From assembly GCA_946902985.2 (NCBI GenBank), contig OX336395.1:13060708-13124707 (forward strand): DNA of 64,000 bases, in the 5' to 3' direction. Below the pieces are notes generated by a model. It worked only from the letters and a program-made list of their open reading frames with translations, did no database searches and had not been told where the DNA came from. The position numbers and the translations under genes are program-made. The DNA comes from Meconema thalassinum (Eukaryota; Arthropoda; Insecta; Orthoptera; Tettigoniidae). Below, piece after piece: positions 1 to 12,301 of the stretch (its first letter is position 1; each line of letters opens with the position of its first letter).

Positions 1-1639
1 ACCACTAAGTCTCCACACACACACTCAATGCTAGTGATATTAACGTTATATCTTAACAGTGAGTTACAGCACCCACGCCACTAAGTCTCCACACACACTC
101 AATGCTAGTGATATTAACATTATATATTAACAGTGAGTTACAGCACCCACGCCACTAAGTCTCCACACACACTCAATGCTAGTGATATTAATGTTATATA
201 TTAACAGTGAGTTACAGCACCCATGCCACTAAGTCTCCACACACACTCAATGCTAGTGATATTAACATTATATCTTAACAGTGAGTTACAGCACCCACGC
301 CACTAAGTCTCCACACACACTCAATGCTAGTGATATTAACATTATATATTAACAGTGAGTTACAGCACCCACGCCACTAAGTCTCCACACACACACACAA
401 TGCTAGTGATATTAACATTATATATTAACAATGAGTTACTACACCCACACCACTAAGTCTCCACACACATTCAATGCTACTGATATTAATGTTATATATT
501 AACAGAGAGTTACTGCACTCACGCCACTAAGTCTCCACACACACACTCAATGCTAGTGATATTAACGTAATATATTAACAGTGAGTTACTGCTCCCACAC
601 CACTAAGTCTCCACACACACACTCAATGCTAGTGATATTAACGTAATATATTAACAGTGAGTTACTGCTCCCACACCACTAAGTCTCCACACACACTCAA
701 TGCTAGTGATATTAACGTTATATATTAACAGTGAGTTACAGCACTCACACCACTAAGTCTCCACACACACTCAATGCTAGTGATATTAACGTTATATATT
801 AACAGTGAGTTACTACACCCACACCACTACGTCTCCACACACACACACTCAATGCTAGTGATATTAATGTTATATATTAACAGTGAGTTACAGCACCCAC
901 ACCACTAAGTCTCCACACACACCCAATGCTAGTGATATTAACGTTATATATTAACAATGAGTTACTGCACCCACACCACTATATCTCCACACACACTCAA
1001 TGCTAGTGATATTAACGTTATATATTAACAGTGAGTTACTACACCCACACCACTAAGTCTCCACACACACTCAATGCTAGTGATATTAACATTATATATT
1101 AACCGTGAGTTACTGCACTCACACCACGAAGTCTCCTCACACACACTCAATGCTAGTGATATTAACGTTATATATTAACAGTGAGTTACTGCACCCACAC
1201 CACTAAGTCTCCACACACACACACTCAATGCTAGTGATATTAACGTTATATATTAACAGTGAGTTACTGTACTCACACCACTATGTCACCACACACACTC
1301 AATGCTAGATATATTAACGTTATATATTAACAGTGAGTTACTGCTCCCACATCACTAAGTCTCCACACACACACTCAATGCTAGTGATATTAACATTATA
1401 TATTAACCGTGAGTTACTGCACTCACACCACGAAGTCTCCTCACACACACTCAATGCTAGTGATATTAACGTTATATATTAACAGTGAGTTACTGCACCC
1501 ACACCACTAAGTCTCCACACACACACACTCAATGCTAGTGATATTAACGTTATATATTAACAGTGAGTTACTGCTCCCACATCACTAAGTCTCCACACAC
1601 ACACTCAATGCTAGTGATATTAACGTTATATATTAACAG

Positions 1640-2165
1640 TGAGTTACTGTACTCACACCACTATGTCACCACACACACTCAATGCTAGTGATTTTAACGT
1701 TATATATTAACAGTGAGTTACTGCACTCACACCACTAAGTATCCACACACACTCAATGCTAGTGATATTAACGTTATATATTAACAGTGAGTTACTGCAC
1801 CCACACCACTAAGTCTCCACACACACACTCAATGCTAGTGATATTAACGTTATATATTAACAGTGAGTTACTGCACCCACACCACTAAGTCTCCACACAC
1901 ACACTCAATGCTAGTGATATTAACGTTATACATTAACAGTGAGTTACTGCACTCACACCACTAAGTCTCCACACACACACTCAATGCTAGTGATATTAAC
2001 GTTATATATTAACAGTGAGTTACTGCACCCAGACCACTAAGTCTCCACACACACACTCAATGCTAGTGATATTAACGTTATATATTAACAGTGAGTTACT
2101 GCACCCACACCACTAAGTCTCCACACACACACTCAATGCTAGTGATATTAATGTTGTATATTAAC
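1640..2165. repeat. Higher-order satellite block, first copy
   Basis: This run of monomers carries rare variants in a fixed order (ATTTTAACG at 1691, AAGTATCC near 1737, TACATTAAC at 1929, ATGTTGTA at 2151). The same variants recur in the same order 1052 bp downstream, showing duplication of a multi-monomer block. Confidence 0.85.
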
Positions 2166-2691
2166 AGTGAGTTACTGCACTCACACCACGAAGTCTCCTC
2201 ACACACACTCAATGCTAGTGATATTAACGTTATATATTAACAGTGAGTTACAGCACCCACACCACTAAGTCTCCACACACACTCAATGCTAGTGATATTA
2301 ACGTTATATATTAACAATGAGTTACTGCACCCACACCACTAAGTCTCCTCACACACACTCAATGCTAGTGATATTAACATTATATATTAACCGTGAGTTA
2401 CTGCACTCACACCACGAAGTCTCCTCACACACACTCAATGCTAGTGATATTAACGTTATATATTAACAATGAGTTACTGCACCCACACCACTATATCTCC
2501 ACACACACTCAATGCTAGTGATATTAACGTTATATATTAACAGTGAGTTACTGCTCCCACATCACTAAGTCTCCACACACATTCAATGCTAGATATATTA
2601 GCGTTATATATTAACAATGAGTTACTGCACCCACACCACTAAGTCTCCACACACACTCAATGCTAGTGATATTAACGTTATATATTAACAG

Positions 2692-3217
2692 TGAGTTACT
2701 GTACTCACACCACTATGTCACCACACACACTCAATGCTAGTGATTTTAACGTTATATATTAACAGTGAGTTACTGCACTCACACCACTAAGTATCCACAC
2801 ACACTCAATGCTAGTGATATTAACGTTATATATTAACAGTGAGTTACTGCACCCACACCACTAAGTCTCCACACACACACTCAATGCTAGTGATATTAAC
2901 GTTATATATTAACAGTGAGTTACTGCACCCACACCACTAAGTCTCCACACACACACTCAATGCTAGTGATATTAACGTTATACATTAACAGTGAGTTACT
3001 GCACTCACACCACTAAGTCTCCACACACACACTCAATGCTAGTGATATTAACGTTATATATTAACAGTGAGTTACTGCACCCACACCACTAAGTCTCCAC
3101 ACACACACTCAATGCTAGTGATATTAACGTTATATATTAACAGTGAGTTACTGCACCCACACCACTAAGTCTCCACACACACACTCAATGCTAGTGATAT
3201 TAATGTTGTATATTAAC
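2692..3217. repeat. Higher-order satellite block, second copy
   Basis: Partner of the block at 1640. Diagnostic variants lie at 2743, 2981 and 3203, each exactly 1052 bp from its counterpart, with only scattered differences between the copies. Confidence 0.85.
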
Positions 3218-6200
3218 AGTGAGTTACTGCACTCACACCACTAAGTCTCCACACACACACTCAATGCTAGTGATATTAACGATATATATTAACAGTGAGT
3301 TACTGCACCCACACCACTAAGTCTCTACACACACTGAATGCTAGTGATATTAACGTTATATATTAACAGTGAGTTACTGCACTCACACCACTAAGTCTCC
3401 ACACACACTCAATGCTAGTGATATTAACGTTATATATTAACAGTGAGTTACTGCACTCTCACCACTAAGTCTCAACACCACACACACACTCAATGCTAGT
3501 GATATTAACGTTATATATTAACAGTGAGTTACTGCACTCACACCACTAAGTCTCCACACACACACTCAATGCTAGTGATATTAACGTTATATATTAACAG
3601 TGAGTTACTGCACCCACACACTAAGTCTCCACACACACACTCAATGCTAGTGATATTAACGTTATATATTAACAGTGAGTTACTGCACCCACACCTCTAA
3701 GTCTCCACACACACTCAATGCTAGTGATATTAACGATATATATTAACAGTGAGTTACTGCACCCACACCCCTAAGTCTCCACACACACACACTCAATGCT
3801 AGTGATATTATCGTTATATATTAACAGTGTGTTACTGCACCCACACCACTACGTCTCCACACACACACTCAATGCTAGTGATATAAACGTTATATATTAA
3901 GAGTAAGTTACTGCACCCACACCACTAAGTCTCCGCAGAAACTCAATGCTAGTGATATTAACGTTATATATTAACAGTGAGTTACTGCACCCACACCACT
4001 ACGTCTCCACACACACACTCAATGCTAGTGATATTAACGTTATATATTAACAGTAAGTTACTGCACCCACACCACTAAGTCTTCACACACACTCAATGCT
4101 AGTGATATTAACGTTATATATTAACTGTGAGTTACTGCACCCACACCACTAAGTCTCCACACACACTCAGTGCTAGTGATGTTAACGTTATATATTAAGA
4201 GTAAGTTACTGCACTCACAACACTAAGTCTCCACACACACACTCAATGCTAGTGATATTAACGTTATATATTAACAGTAAGTTACTGCACTCACAACACT
4301 AAGTCTCCACACACACACTCAATGCTAGTGATATTAACGTTATATATTAACAGTAAGTTACTTCACCCACACCACTAAGTCTCCACACACACTCAGTGCT
4401 AGTGATATTAACGTTATATATTAACAGTAAGTTACTACACCCACACCACTAAGTCTCCACACACACTCAATGCTAGTGATGTTAACGTTATATATTAACA
4501 GTAAGTTACTTCTCCCACACCACTAAGTCTTCACACACACACTCAGTGCTAGTGATATTAACGTTATATATTAACAGTAAGTTACTACACCCACACCACT
4601 AAGTCTCCACACACACTCAATGCTAGTGATATTAACGTTATATATTAACAGTGAATTACTGCACCCACACCACTAAGTCTCCACACACACACTCAATGCT
4701 AGTGATGTTAACGTTATATATTAACAGTAAGTTACTGCACCCACACCACTAAGTCTCCACCCACACTCAATGCCATTGATATTAACGTTATATATTAAGA
4801 GTAAGTTACTGCACCCACAACACTAAGTCTCCACACACACACTCAATGCTAGTGATATTAACGTTATATATTAACAGTGAATTACTGCACCCACACCACT
4901 AAGTCTCCACACACACACTCAATGCTAGTGATGTTAACGTTATATATTAACAGTAAGTTACTGCACCCACACCACTAAGTCTCCACCCACACTCAATGCC
5001 ATTGATATTAACGTTATATATTAACAGTGAGTTACTGCACACACACCACTAAGTCTCCACACACACTCAATGCTAGTGATATTAACGTTGTATATTAACA
5101 GTAAGTTACTTCACTCACACCACTAAGTCTCCACACACACACTCAATGCTAGTGATATTAACGTTATATATTAACTGTGAGTTACTGCACCCACACACTA
5201 AGTCTGCACACACACACACTCAATATTAGTGATATTAACGTTATATATTAAGAGTAAGTTACTGCACTCACAACACTAAGTCTCCACACACACACTCAAT
5301 GCTAGTGATATTAACGTTATATATTAACAGTAAGTTACTGCACTCACAACACTAAGTCTCCACACACACACTCAATGCTAGTGATATTAATGTTATATAT
5401 TAACAGTAAGTTACTTCACTCACACCACTAAGTCTCCACACACACACTCAATGCTAGTGATATTAACGTTATATATTAACAGTGAGTTACTGCACCCACA
5501 CCACTATATCTCCACACACACACTCAATGCTAGTGATATTAATGTTATATATTAACAGTAAGTTACTTCACTCACACCACTAAGTCTCCACACACACACT
5601 CAATGCTAGTGATATTAACGTTATATATTAACAGTAAGTTACTCCACTCACAACACTAAGTCTCCACACACACACTCAATGCTGGAGATATTAACATTAT
5701 ATATTAACAGTGAGTTACTGCACTCACACCACTAAGTCTCCACACACACACTCAATGCTAGTGATATTAACGTTATATATTAACAGTGAGTTACTGCACC
5801 CATGCCACTAAGTCTCCACACACACACTCAATGCTGGAGATATTAACATTATATATTAACAGTGAGTTACTGCACTCACACCACTAAGTCTCCACACACA
5901 CACTCAATGCTAGTGATATTAACGTTATATATTAACAGTGAGTTACTGCACTCACACCACTAAGTCTCCACACACACACTCAATGCTAGTGATATTAACG
6001 TTATATATTAACAGTGAGTTACTGCACCCACACCACTAAGTATCCACACACACACTCAATGCTAGTGATATTAACGTTATATATTAACAGTGAGTTACTG
6101 CACCCATGCCACTAAGTCTCCACACACACACACTCAATGCTAGTGACAATCTGCTAGGCCCAGACTAAAATGCTTTGTGATTTGAACTCTACAAAACTTC

Positions 6201-6337
6201 TCTATCTCTGCCGTGTCTTCGTTGACATAGGAAAACTCCACTAATGCGACCTTGAATTAACTTCAGTATGTTATTTATTCCTTGATTCCTTCAGTGCAAG
6301 TTTATAAGTCCTGTGTAACACATAATTCTACCTATGC

Positions 6338-7025
6338 ATGATGAAAATTAATAAATGTAAACAGAAAATTGTAATGCAGCCGAAATAAATCAGAAACCTC
6401 TATGGACATCAAATTGGCAGGTAAAAAGCAGAAGGAAGTAGGAGACTACTGTTACTTTGGAAGCAACATAACCAGTGATGGACGAAGCAAAGAGGATATA
6501 AAAAGTAGGTTGGCTCAGGCAAGGAATGTATTTCTACAAAGAAGGAATCTGTTGACATCGAATATAGATTTAGGTATTAGGATGTCATTTTTGAAAGCCT
6601 TTGTCCGGAGCATGGCGCTCTATGGAAGTGAAACTTGGCCTATTGGTGCAGCAGAAAGGAGGAGAATTGAAGCATTTGAAATGTGGTGTTACAGGAGAAT
6701 AATGGGATCAGTTGGGTAGATAGGGTTACAAACGAAGAGGTATTAGGACGCGTGGGAGAGGAGAGATAGTTCTGGCAATTGCTAATGAAGAGAAGAGATA
6801 GGCTAGTAGGAGACACACTAAGACACCCAGGAATAGCAAGCTTAGTTATGGAGGGAAGGGTTGAGGACAAGAACTGTAGGGGTAGACCAAGGTTAGAATA
6901 TGTCAAACAGATTGCCTCGGATGTAGGGTGCGGTAGCTATGTAGAGATAAAACCATGAGCACAGGACGGGGAGGCATGGAGATCTGCATCAAACCAGTCA
7001 AAAGACTGAAGACTCAGACACACAC
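6338..7025 (+). mobile_element. RTE-type LINE, 3' fragment inserted in copy A
   Basis: This segment is absent from the equivalent place in copy B (near 29957, CCTATGCAAAGGGG), so copy B is the empty site. It encodes the C-terminal part of an RTE/BovB-like polymerase and ends in a short ACACACA-rich tail near 7017. TATGCA/CATGCA at the two edges may be a remnant target duplication. The 5' truncation is typical of LINE insertion. Confidence 0.8.
6402..6960 (+). pseudogene. RTE-like reverse transcriptase C-terminus, decayed
   Basis: The 105-codon open stretch at 6402-6719 has hallmarks of the region after the RT palm in RTE-type LINEs: YFGSNITSDGRS near its start, LYGSETW near the middle, then EAFEMWCYRRIMG. 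Similarity continues out of frame to about 6960 through motifs resembling VTNEE, a histidine-poor RDRLVGDTL-like segment and GRPR. The polymerase core (YADD) and endonuclease are missing, so it cannot encode an active enzyme. It lies on the same strand as the element. Confidence 0.8.
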
Positions 7026-7215
7026 ATGCAAAAGGGAACATATTTGTGAAATAAGTCATATGGACCATGTTAGGGATATTAAGATTGCAGAATGTTCTAT
7101 TCCGAACATCGTACCATGTATCGAATCAGAAACATCATTTTCAGATCTGAAAGAGTTAAGCACCGTCATGCGTCCATTACATTTCCTTATCACCTAATAG
7201 CATTTTGGGATTAAG

Positions 7216-7400
7216 ATTTGCATATTCAAACCTGTATTGATGGCAAACGGAAGTGCTTAGCTGTTACCTCGTGCATAGTACAGAAAGTACGAGCCTTTCT
7301 CATGTACTTAAGAAGAACTATGATATCTAATCCAACTGGGACTTGAACCTGGGACCACCGATAATGTACAATGTTGTTCTGATCACTGAGCTGCATCATA
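7216..7400 (-). mobile_element. tRNA-derived SINE fragment (copy A)
   Basis: On the minus strand, TGCAGCTCAGTGATCAG (7395-7379) resembles a pol III A box and GGTTCAAGTCCC (7349-7338) a B box, at tRNA-like spacing. The body continues to about 7216. The equivalent in copy B lies at 48500-48675, so the insertion predates the duplication. A degenerate tRNA pseudogene is the alternative, but the non-tRNA body favours a SINE. Confidence 0.6.
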
Positions 7401-7658
7401 ATTATCAGTGGCAAAAGGTATGTTATGTGAAGCTAACATTATGTTTGCATTAATTGCCACTGTGGACTTAAGGTCAGGATAAACCAATACAATTAGGATT
7501 TCTGTATTCTCTTCAGAGATCCACTCATGAGGGTTATAGAAGTCGGGCTTAGCAGTGGCCTTACAGTATGTGGTGTTTAACCTTTCCAGGCACATGCTGT
7601 GATTGTTTTAACTGATGACCGTGATTACCTCCTTGCCAATCCTGAGGATTGCTATAAC

Positions 7659-8767
7659 CAGGGGCGTACTCTTAGGGCTACCGGGGCTATCGGCGGTAGC
7701 CCAAGAAAATTACATTAAAAACAAATAACACTTTATTACAGGTTCAACAAAGCATTCAAACAATCGTGACTTTCATGCACATTCTTCTTTATCGAAAGAA
7801 ATAATGGTTAGTGAGTTGGCAACGCAGCAGAATCCGTTCGAGAAATCGGCAGCCTCACGCCGCCCTCCCCATCTCTCCGCACCCTCCCTTGTTCCGTGCA
7901 GGCCCAGGGCTCATAGCGACTGAGTTGCCGCTACGGCCAGCGGTTTCTTACCATACTGGACAGCGCCTAACAAGAATAAACACAGTTTGGAGCGGCGATG
8001 GTCTGAGTAACACTACCAAATATTTAAATGATTCCATACACAACATCAAATAAAAATTATTCGCTTAACAACTTGAAACCACGCAAGAAACCGCCAATTT
8101 ATAACCCCGATTCAAGTTAAACCCCAGGCTAAGGAGCGTATACCTGGCCCACACGCCACTGGCTCGCGCAGCCAGAGGCTAATTTAATTGAGTACCAGCG
8201 GTTTCTTTGAAGTTAAAAGCGTTTAATGGAACAAATAGCCTACAATAAATATACATTATCGCGCTCATGCATGTGAATATGTTTTAGAAGTTGTAGTAGT
8301 TTCGATGTGTGATTTATTTAAATGTGTGTATGCTGAAGAATATTTATGTAGTGTTTTGTTTTAACTGTGCCAGTTGTGATTTTGTGAGAAAATTACGGAA
8401 CAAACTCATGCGGGGGCTTTAAATGCCAGTGACTGTATAATAGAGAGTTTGTAAGAAGTTCCTTTCAGCCGTCGTCCATACAGTGAGAAAGTTCATATTA
8501 TACATATGACAAGGCCTACACCTGAACTGCAAATTATTGTGTGCCAATGTATACACGTCATTTCACATCATAGGCTATATGCAAGGCGGAATAGGTTACC
8601 TGGCAGTTCTAAACTGTCTCAATTGTATTGCTGGCCGTGTTTGTTATTTAGTCGTGAAAGGAAGGGTTTTCAAATATGAACTCTTTTCGCACGGCAGTTC
8701 AAAAGCATGTTTTGTGTAATATTGAGCTCAGCGGTAGCCCAGATCTTCAGACCAGTATACGCCACTG
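7659..8767. mobile_element. Non-autonomous hAT-type DNA transposon
   Basis: The element starts CAGGGGCGTA and ends TACGCCACTG, a classic short hAT inverted repeat with one mismatch. It is flanked by a perfect 8-bp target duplication, GCTATAAC (7651-7658 and 8768-8775). Copy B has the unoccupied site GCAATAAC near 48907. No transposase ORF is present in the 1.1 kb; ORFs of 60-80 codons here resemble nothing I know. A CGGTAGCCCA motif occurs near both ends. Mobilisation would need a hAT transposase supplied in trans. Confidence 0.92.
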
Positions 8768-9069
8768 GCTATAACATGCACTTGGTCTTTTGTGTACATG
8801 TATTAAATAATTGAAGATATGAGATAAAAGTTAGAGAATTAGCTAGAATCATACGAAGAAAGTAATTGCTAAATTCCACTTATTTTAACTTATAGTACGT
8901 TCTGAAGAAACCCTCCTTCATACCACATTTCTTATAGTTGTTTATTTTCTACCCCTTAATATTCCTAATTCTGCTTTGTCGGGGAGGAGGTGAAATTAAT
9001 TTATATGTGGCAGGGGTTTTTACGGCCGTTCGCCCTTTTGTTTAGCCTAAAAGAGGTGTTAATGAAATA

Positions 9070-9176
9070 TGATTAGGAGCTGGAAGGTAGCGACCATGGC
9101 CTCTTAAGAGTTAACGTCCTAGCATTGACCTAGAAATGAAAATGGGGAACCATGAAGAACCATTTCAAGGTACCTT
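9070..9176 (-). mobile_element. SINE body fragment (copy A)
   Basis: The stretch containing GATTAGGAGCTGGAAGGTAGC and GAAAATGGGGAACCATGAAG resembles, in reverse orientation, the body of the SINE at 44058-44366 (its GGTTTACCCATTTTC and GGCAAATGCTGGGA region). No tRNA-like head remains. The equivalent piece in copy B is near 49215-49320. Confidence 0.5.
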
Positions 9177-9179
9177 ACA

Positions 9180-9939
9180 CAGTGGCGTATGTAGGTTTTC
9201 CTTCTGGGGGGTTCATTAATATATTGCATTAAACAAGGGGCAGATGACCTTGCTGTTCTTCCACTTATACATTATTACATTGGTATTTCGATTAATATAT
9301 ACACAGTAATTAAATAAACTTTCTCTGCATGAAAACTATTTGAGGCCTCATTATTTTTTCAGCACCATAACAAGACAAAAAATACATCTTTTATAAAATA
9401 TGGAGAACTGTAACTAAATATTAGAACTGTAATGATGTAGTGGTCTATAGGTGACTGCTTATAGGCCTAAGATAGATATTAAGTGAGAGAAAAATGAAAT
9501 TTGGCTTTTATGTTCCTACTGCCGGTTGGCTACTATTGACTCTCAAAATCTGCCTATCTTGATGGCTTTATCTGTATCATTCATAGGAATACATTCCAAA
9601 TACTTCTCGTGTAACTAATTATGTTTAATGAAACGGACACACACAATTAAAGCACCCCGAACCAACTTGAAAATAGTTACCGATCACACACTTGACCAGT
9701 AAACCTAATCCCTGGCTGGCTCCAACTCTGAGGGAGTCGTCTCGCCCCACGTGGAGTGCAGGACATTTACCAAGTGACGAACGTGATCACTTTTAAAATA
9801 GATACAGGAGTAAAGAAGCTCTCTAGCGGTAGTGTAGAACATGTGATAGATCGGACTATATAATGATTCAAGTAAACAAATGTCTCTGGGGGATATTTAA
9901 ACACTAAATCCCCCTCCCCCACTCGTCTGTACGGCACTG
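9180..9939. mobile_element. Old hAT-like element shared by both duplication copies
   Basis: It begins CAGTGGCGTA and ends near GTACGGCACTG. In copy B the end is the better preserved TACGCCACTG at 55203-55212. G/C-rich subterminal runs (GGGGGGTTC; CCCCCTCCCCC) flank an AT-rich centre, common in hAT MITEs. No convincing 8-bp target duplication survives and there is no transposase ORF. Presence in both copies shows it inserted before the duplication. Confidence 0.65.
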
Positions 9940-10876
9940 ATACCCACTCATCTTCTGTCAGTAAACACACGGCTTGGCGCATTTAAGCTCTGTAATGTTT
10001 GAATTTAGCTCAGCCATTTTTCTGTTCTAAGCCTGGAACTACAGTGTGTCCGCAAAGTCTCTCCTCAGCGCGTGTGTCGCCTTGCTGGACGTGTTGGGTT
10101 GGCAGTACATTCATGTGATGTTGTTACAAGGAAAACAATCACATTAAATTAAGTAATGCTGTACTCAACACTATTGCACTGTGCTCTGCAAAGTTTCCGA
10201 TAAAAACACACGCTCTTCAGTAGTAAGCATTCCCACTAGACTCAACTTACACAAGAACTTGACAAGAACACGCATGCACAGGCACTCACTGTCAGTAATA
10301 ATGAACCGGTATTCTCCACCCTATCACTCCAAATGAAGGTCATCACGGAACAAGTGCATGCTGTGGTAAGACTTTGCGTATACATCGACATGAATGTTCG
10401 ACGAGACCCGCTGCAGCAGAGAGACTATGCGGACACACTGGAAAAACTTTGGATTCAATATATGTATTTCAAACCTGCATTGATAAATTGATGAATGTCA
10501 ATTAATACCAACGATGCCAGGAAATCCTTCTTGAAAGCATTCTAAGTGAGCTGTGACTACATTCTTAAAAGCATTTGAAATTGACTTACCGTACCGTATT
10601 AATACTCCAATGTCTTGCAATCTATGTGCTACCGTTTCATTTCATTTCATTTCATTTCTTTGTTGCCACATAACATGTAAGTTACATACAAAGAAAACTG
10701 ATATGTTTCATTACATTGATGGCTCGTCAGCTGAATAATAGTATTCAAAATGAATAATACAATAAATACGAATTTAAGGAAAGAAAACAATATTTACAAT
10801 CATCACATAAAACAGAATGACATCCTCATCTGGACATTTTACAATCATCATAAAACCAAAAAAATCATCTTCATAT

Positions 10877-11754
10877 TGTACAGCCCCGGGGGGGGCTGCA
10901 TCCCCTGGAAGCCACCCCCCATCATCTATTAAAACCACCCCTAACTGGCAGACATACAAGTCCAGAACAGCACCTTCTACACAGCAAGGGCGGCCCCCCA
11001 GATCGGGAGGTTAGCCAATAATTGCAAAACACTCATAAACATCTACACTATAACTAACTGGGGCAGCTATGCCAATGGAATGCTGACTGCACAACAGCAA
11101 GACCTATAAGAAGTGAGGTATTTTGGGACCTGTATCTGTCATACAGTGTGCGTCGCCGGAGGCTATGCTGGAAGCTGCTATCACCAGGTGAGCATCAGTG
11201 ACGTGTTCAGAAATCCTATATTTTGTAACCTACCCACAAACTTGTACACTTAAACTTATAACATTCATCACATTCCCATAAAAGGGACTTGCCATTTCAT
11301 ACTCACTGACCAATAAACACTTGGTCAGTAAACTACACTTGTCTCACTAATTACACGCCTCTTTACATCCTAACGCCCTTCCTGATTCTCGTCACGAGTG
11401 ACCGTGACAGTAGTAGCCAAATACTTGCTAGCTCAGGCTCCATTGTGTTCCCCGCAGCGGCTCGACTGCGTAGGCAGCGCGCCGCCGGCCTTGCTGATAT
11501 AAGCACATCAGTTATATAACTTGTCCCAGCCAGCTGAGAGGCTAGTGCATTAACCCGTACACAGAGGTTCATCCCCTAAGCTACACTTACGTCCTTATAA
11601 GAGCACCCCCTAGCATTTTAACACTAAACAACACTCTACACTGGTAAGCTTACCCAGCTACGGGAAGCTGCCCGCTCTAGGAATCACCTTATAAATTAGT
11701 ACATTAACACATATGTTTTAGACCTAACTACCCCCAACTAAGGGATCTAAAACA
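10877..11754 (+). mobile_element. Solo LTR, diverged relative of the gag-only LTR element
   Basis: The 878-bp unit runs from TGTACAGCCCC to CTAAAACA and is flanked by the 4-bp target duplication ATAT (10873-10876 and 11755-11758). It aligns in reverse complement with the 873-bp LTRs at 20969 and 27053. Shared blocks include CTAAAACA next to AGGGATCT, the GACCAATAAACACTTGGTCAGT palindrome near 11310, and CCCCCCATCATCT near 10915. Divergence is far greater than between those two LTRs. No internal sequence or second LTR is adjacent, so it is a recombined solo LTR inside LINE A. Confidence 0.88.
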
Positions 11755-11757
11755 ATA

Positions 11758-12052
11758 TGTCAGAATCATTAACAAATTCCTCAACGCTGTAATAGCATTT
11801 ATCAATCAGAAATTTTTGAAGGGATTTCTTCACCTGCATAATGGACAGGTTACTGAATTTCCTCCCGATGTTGTTGAAGACCTTCATTCCTACATAATGT
11901 GGAGTTTTCTCAAACAGTTTTAGTCTATGACAGGGCAGTTTGAAATTTGATTTATGTCTTGAATCATAATTATGGGAAAAGTGATTGTTTTGAAACAACA
12001 AGGGGTTTTTGAAAACAAATGAAGTAATTTCAAATATATATAAAGAGAAGAA
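11758..12052 (-). pseudogene. LINE A, C-terminal region of RT ORF
   Basis: The minus-strand ORF at 12109-11747 ends with a segment typical of the extreme C-terminus of Jockey/CR1-like ORF2 (NNHFSHNYDSRHKSNF, then FNNIGRKFSNL). It belongs to the RT fragment ending near 12302, but about 250 bp of purine-rich DNA separates the two. The solo LTR begins immediately after its last codons. Confidence 0.75.
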
Positions 12053-12301
12053 GATGCAATAGAGAGAGAAATGTTTAGGAAAAAAGTGTTGGGAATGGAA
12101 GGGTTCCAAGGAAGGAAGGAAAAGAAAAGAGGCTCAAAATGGTCCGAAGAGAGAAAGAAGATGCATAGTGTGAAGATGAAGGAGTCCTGGAGGAAGATGA
12201 AGGAGACCTGGGGGAAGAAGAAAGAACACCAAAGGACTAAACATTGAAATTGGCTCGTGGTCCTTAGAAGACCGTAACGGAGAAAGAAGAAGAAAGAAGG
12301 G
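12053..12301. other. Purine-rich insertion inside LINE A RT
   Basis: About 250 bp, almost all A and G on the plus strand (runs such as GAAGAAGAAAGAAGG), interrupts the LINE A coding region. It includes an internal near-repeat: AAGATGAAGGAGTCCTGGAGG followed by a close copy about 20 bp on. It has no tRNA-like boxes and no ORF I recognise. Its edges are imprecise because flanking AAGAAG motifs blur any target duplication. It could be an expanded purine-rich microsatellite or a small retroposed fragment. Confidence 0.55.

Larger units (their letters stand above)
1..6146. repeat. Satellite array, ~76-bp monomer, about 80 copies
   Basis: A head-to-tail tandem array fills the first 6.1 kb. The monomer has a CACACA-rich half (start CCACTAAGTCTCCACACA) and an AT-rich half with the near-palindromic core ATATTAACGTTATAT. 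Most length variation (about 74-80 bp) comes from expansion or contraction of the internal CA run. The array continues beyond the left edge of the window. It stops abruptly after CTCAATGCTAGTGA near 6146, and the same junction recurs near 29749. Monomer variants recur in blocks, so the array grew by multi-monomer duplication. No ORF or spacer structure is present. Confidence 0.97.
6147..10640. repeat. Segmental duplication, copy A
   Basis: After removing two later insertions (6338-7025 and 7659-8767), this stretch aligns by eye with 29749-30043, 48387-49616 and 54718-55965, which together form copy B. Shared landmarks are the satellite edge, the block around 6150-6335, the block at 7026-7650, the old hAT-like element, and the tail ending near GCTACCG at 10630. 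The copies are clearly diverged but readily alignable. Neither encodes a recognisable host gene. Confidence 0.85.

Noticed and set aside
1..6146. Regular ~76-bp repeats suggesting a CRISPR array
   Set aside because: Units are contiguous with no unique spacers, and the context is a eukaryotic genome; it is a satellite.
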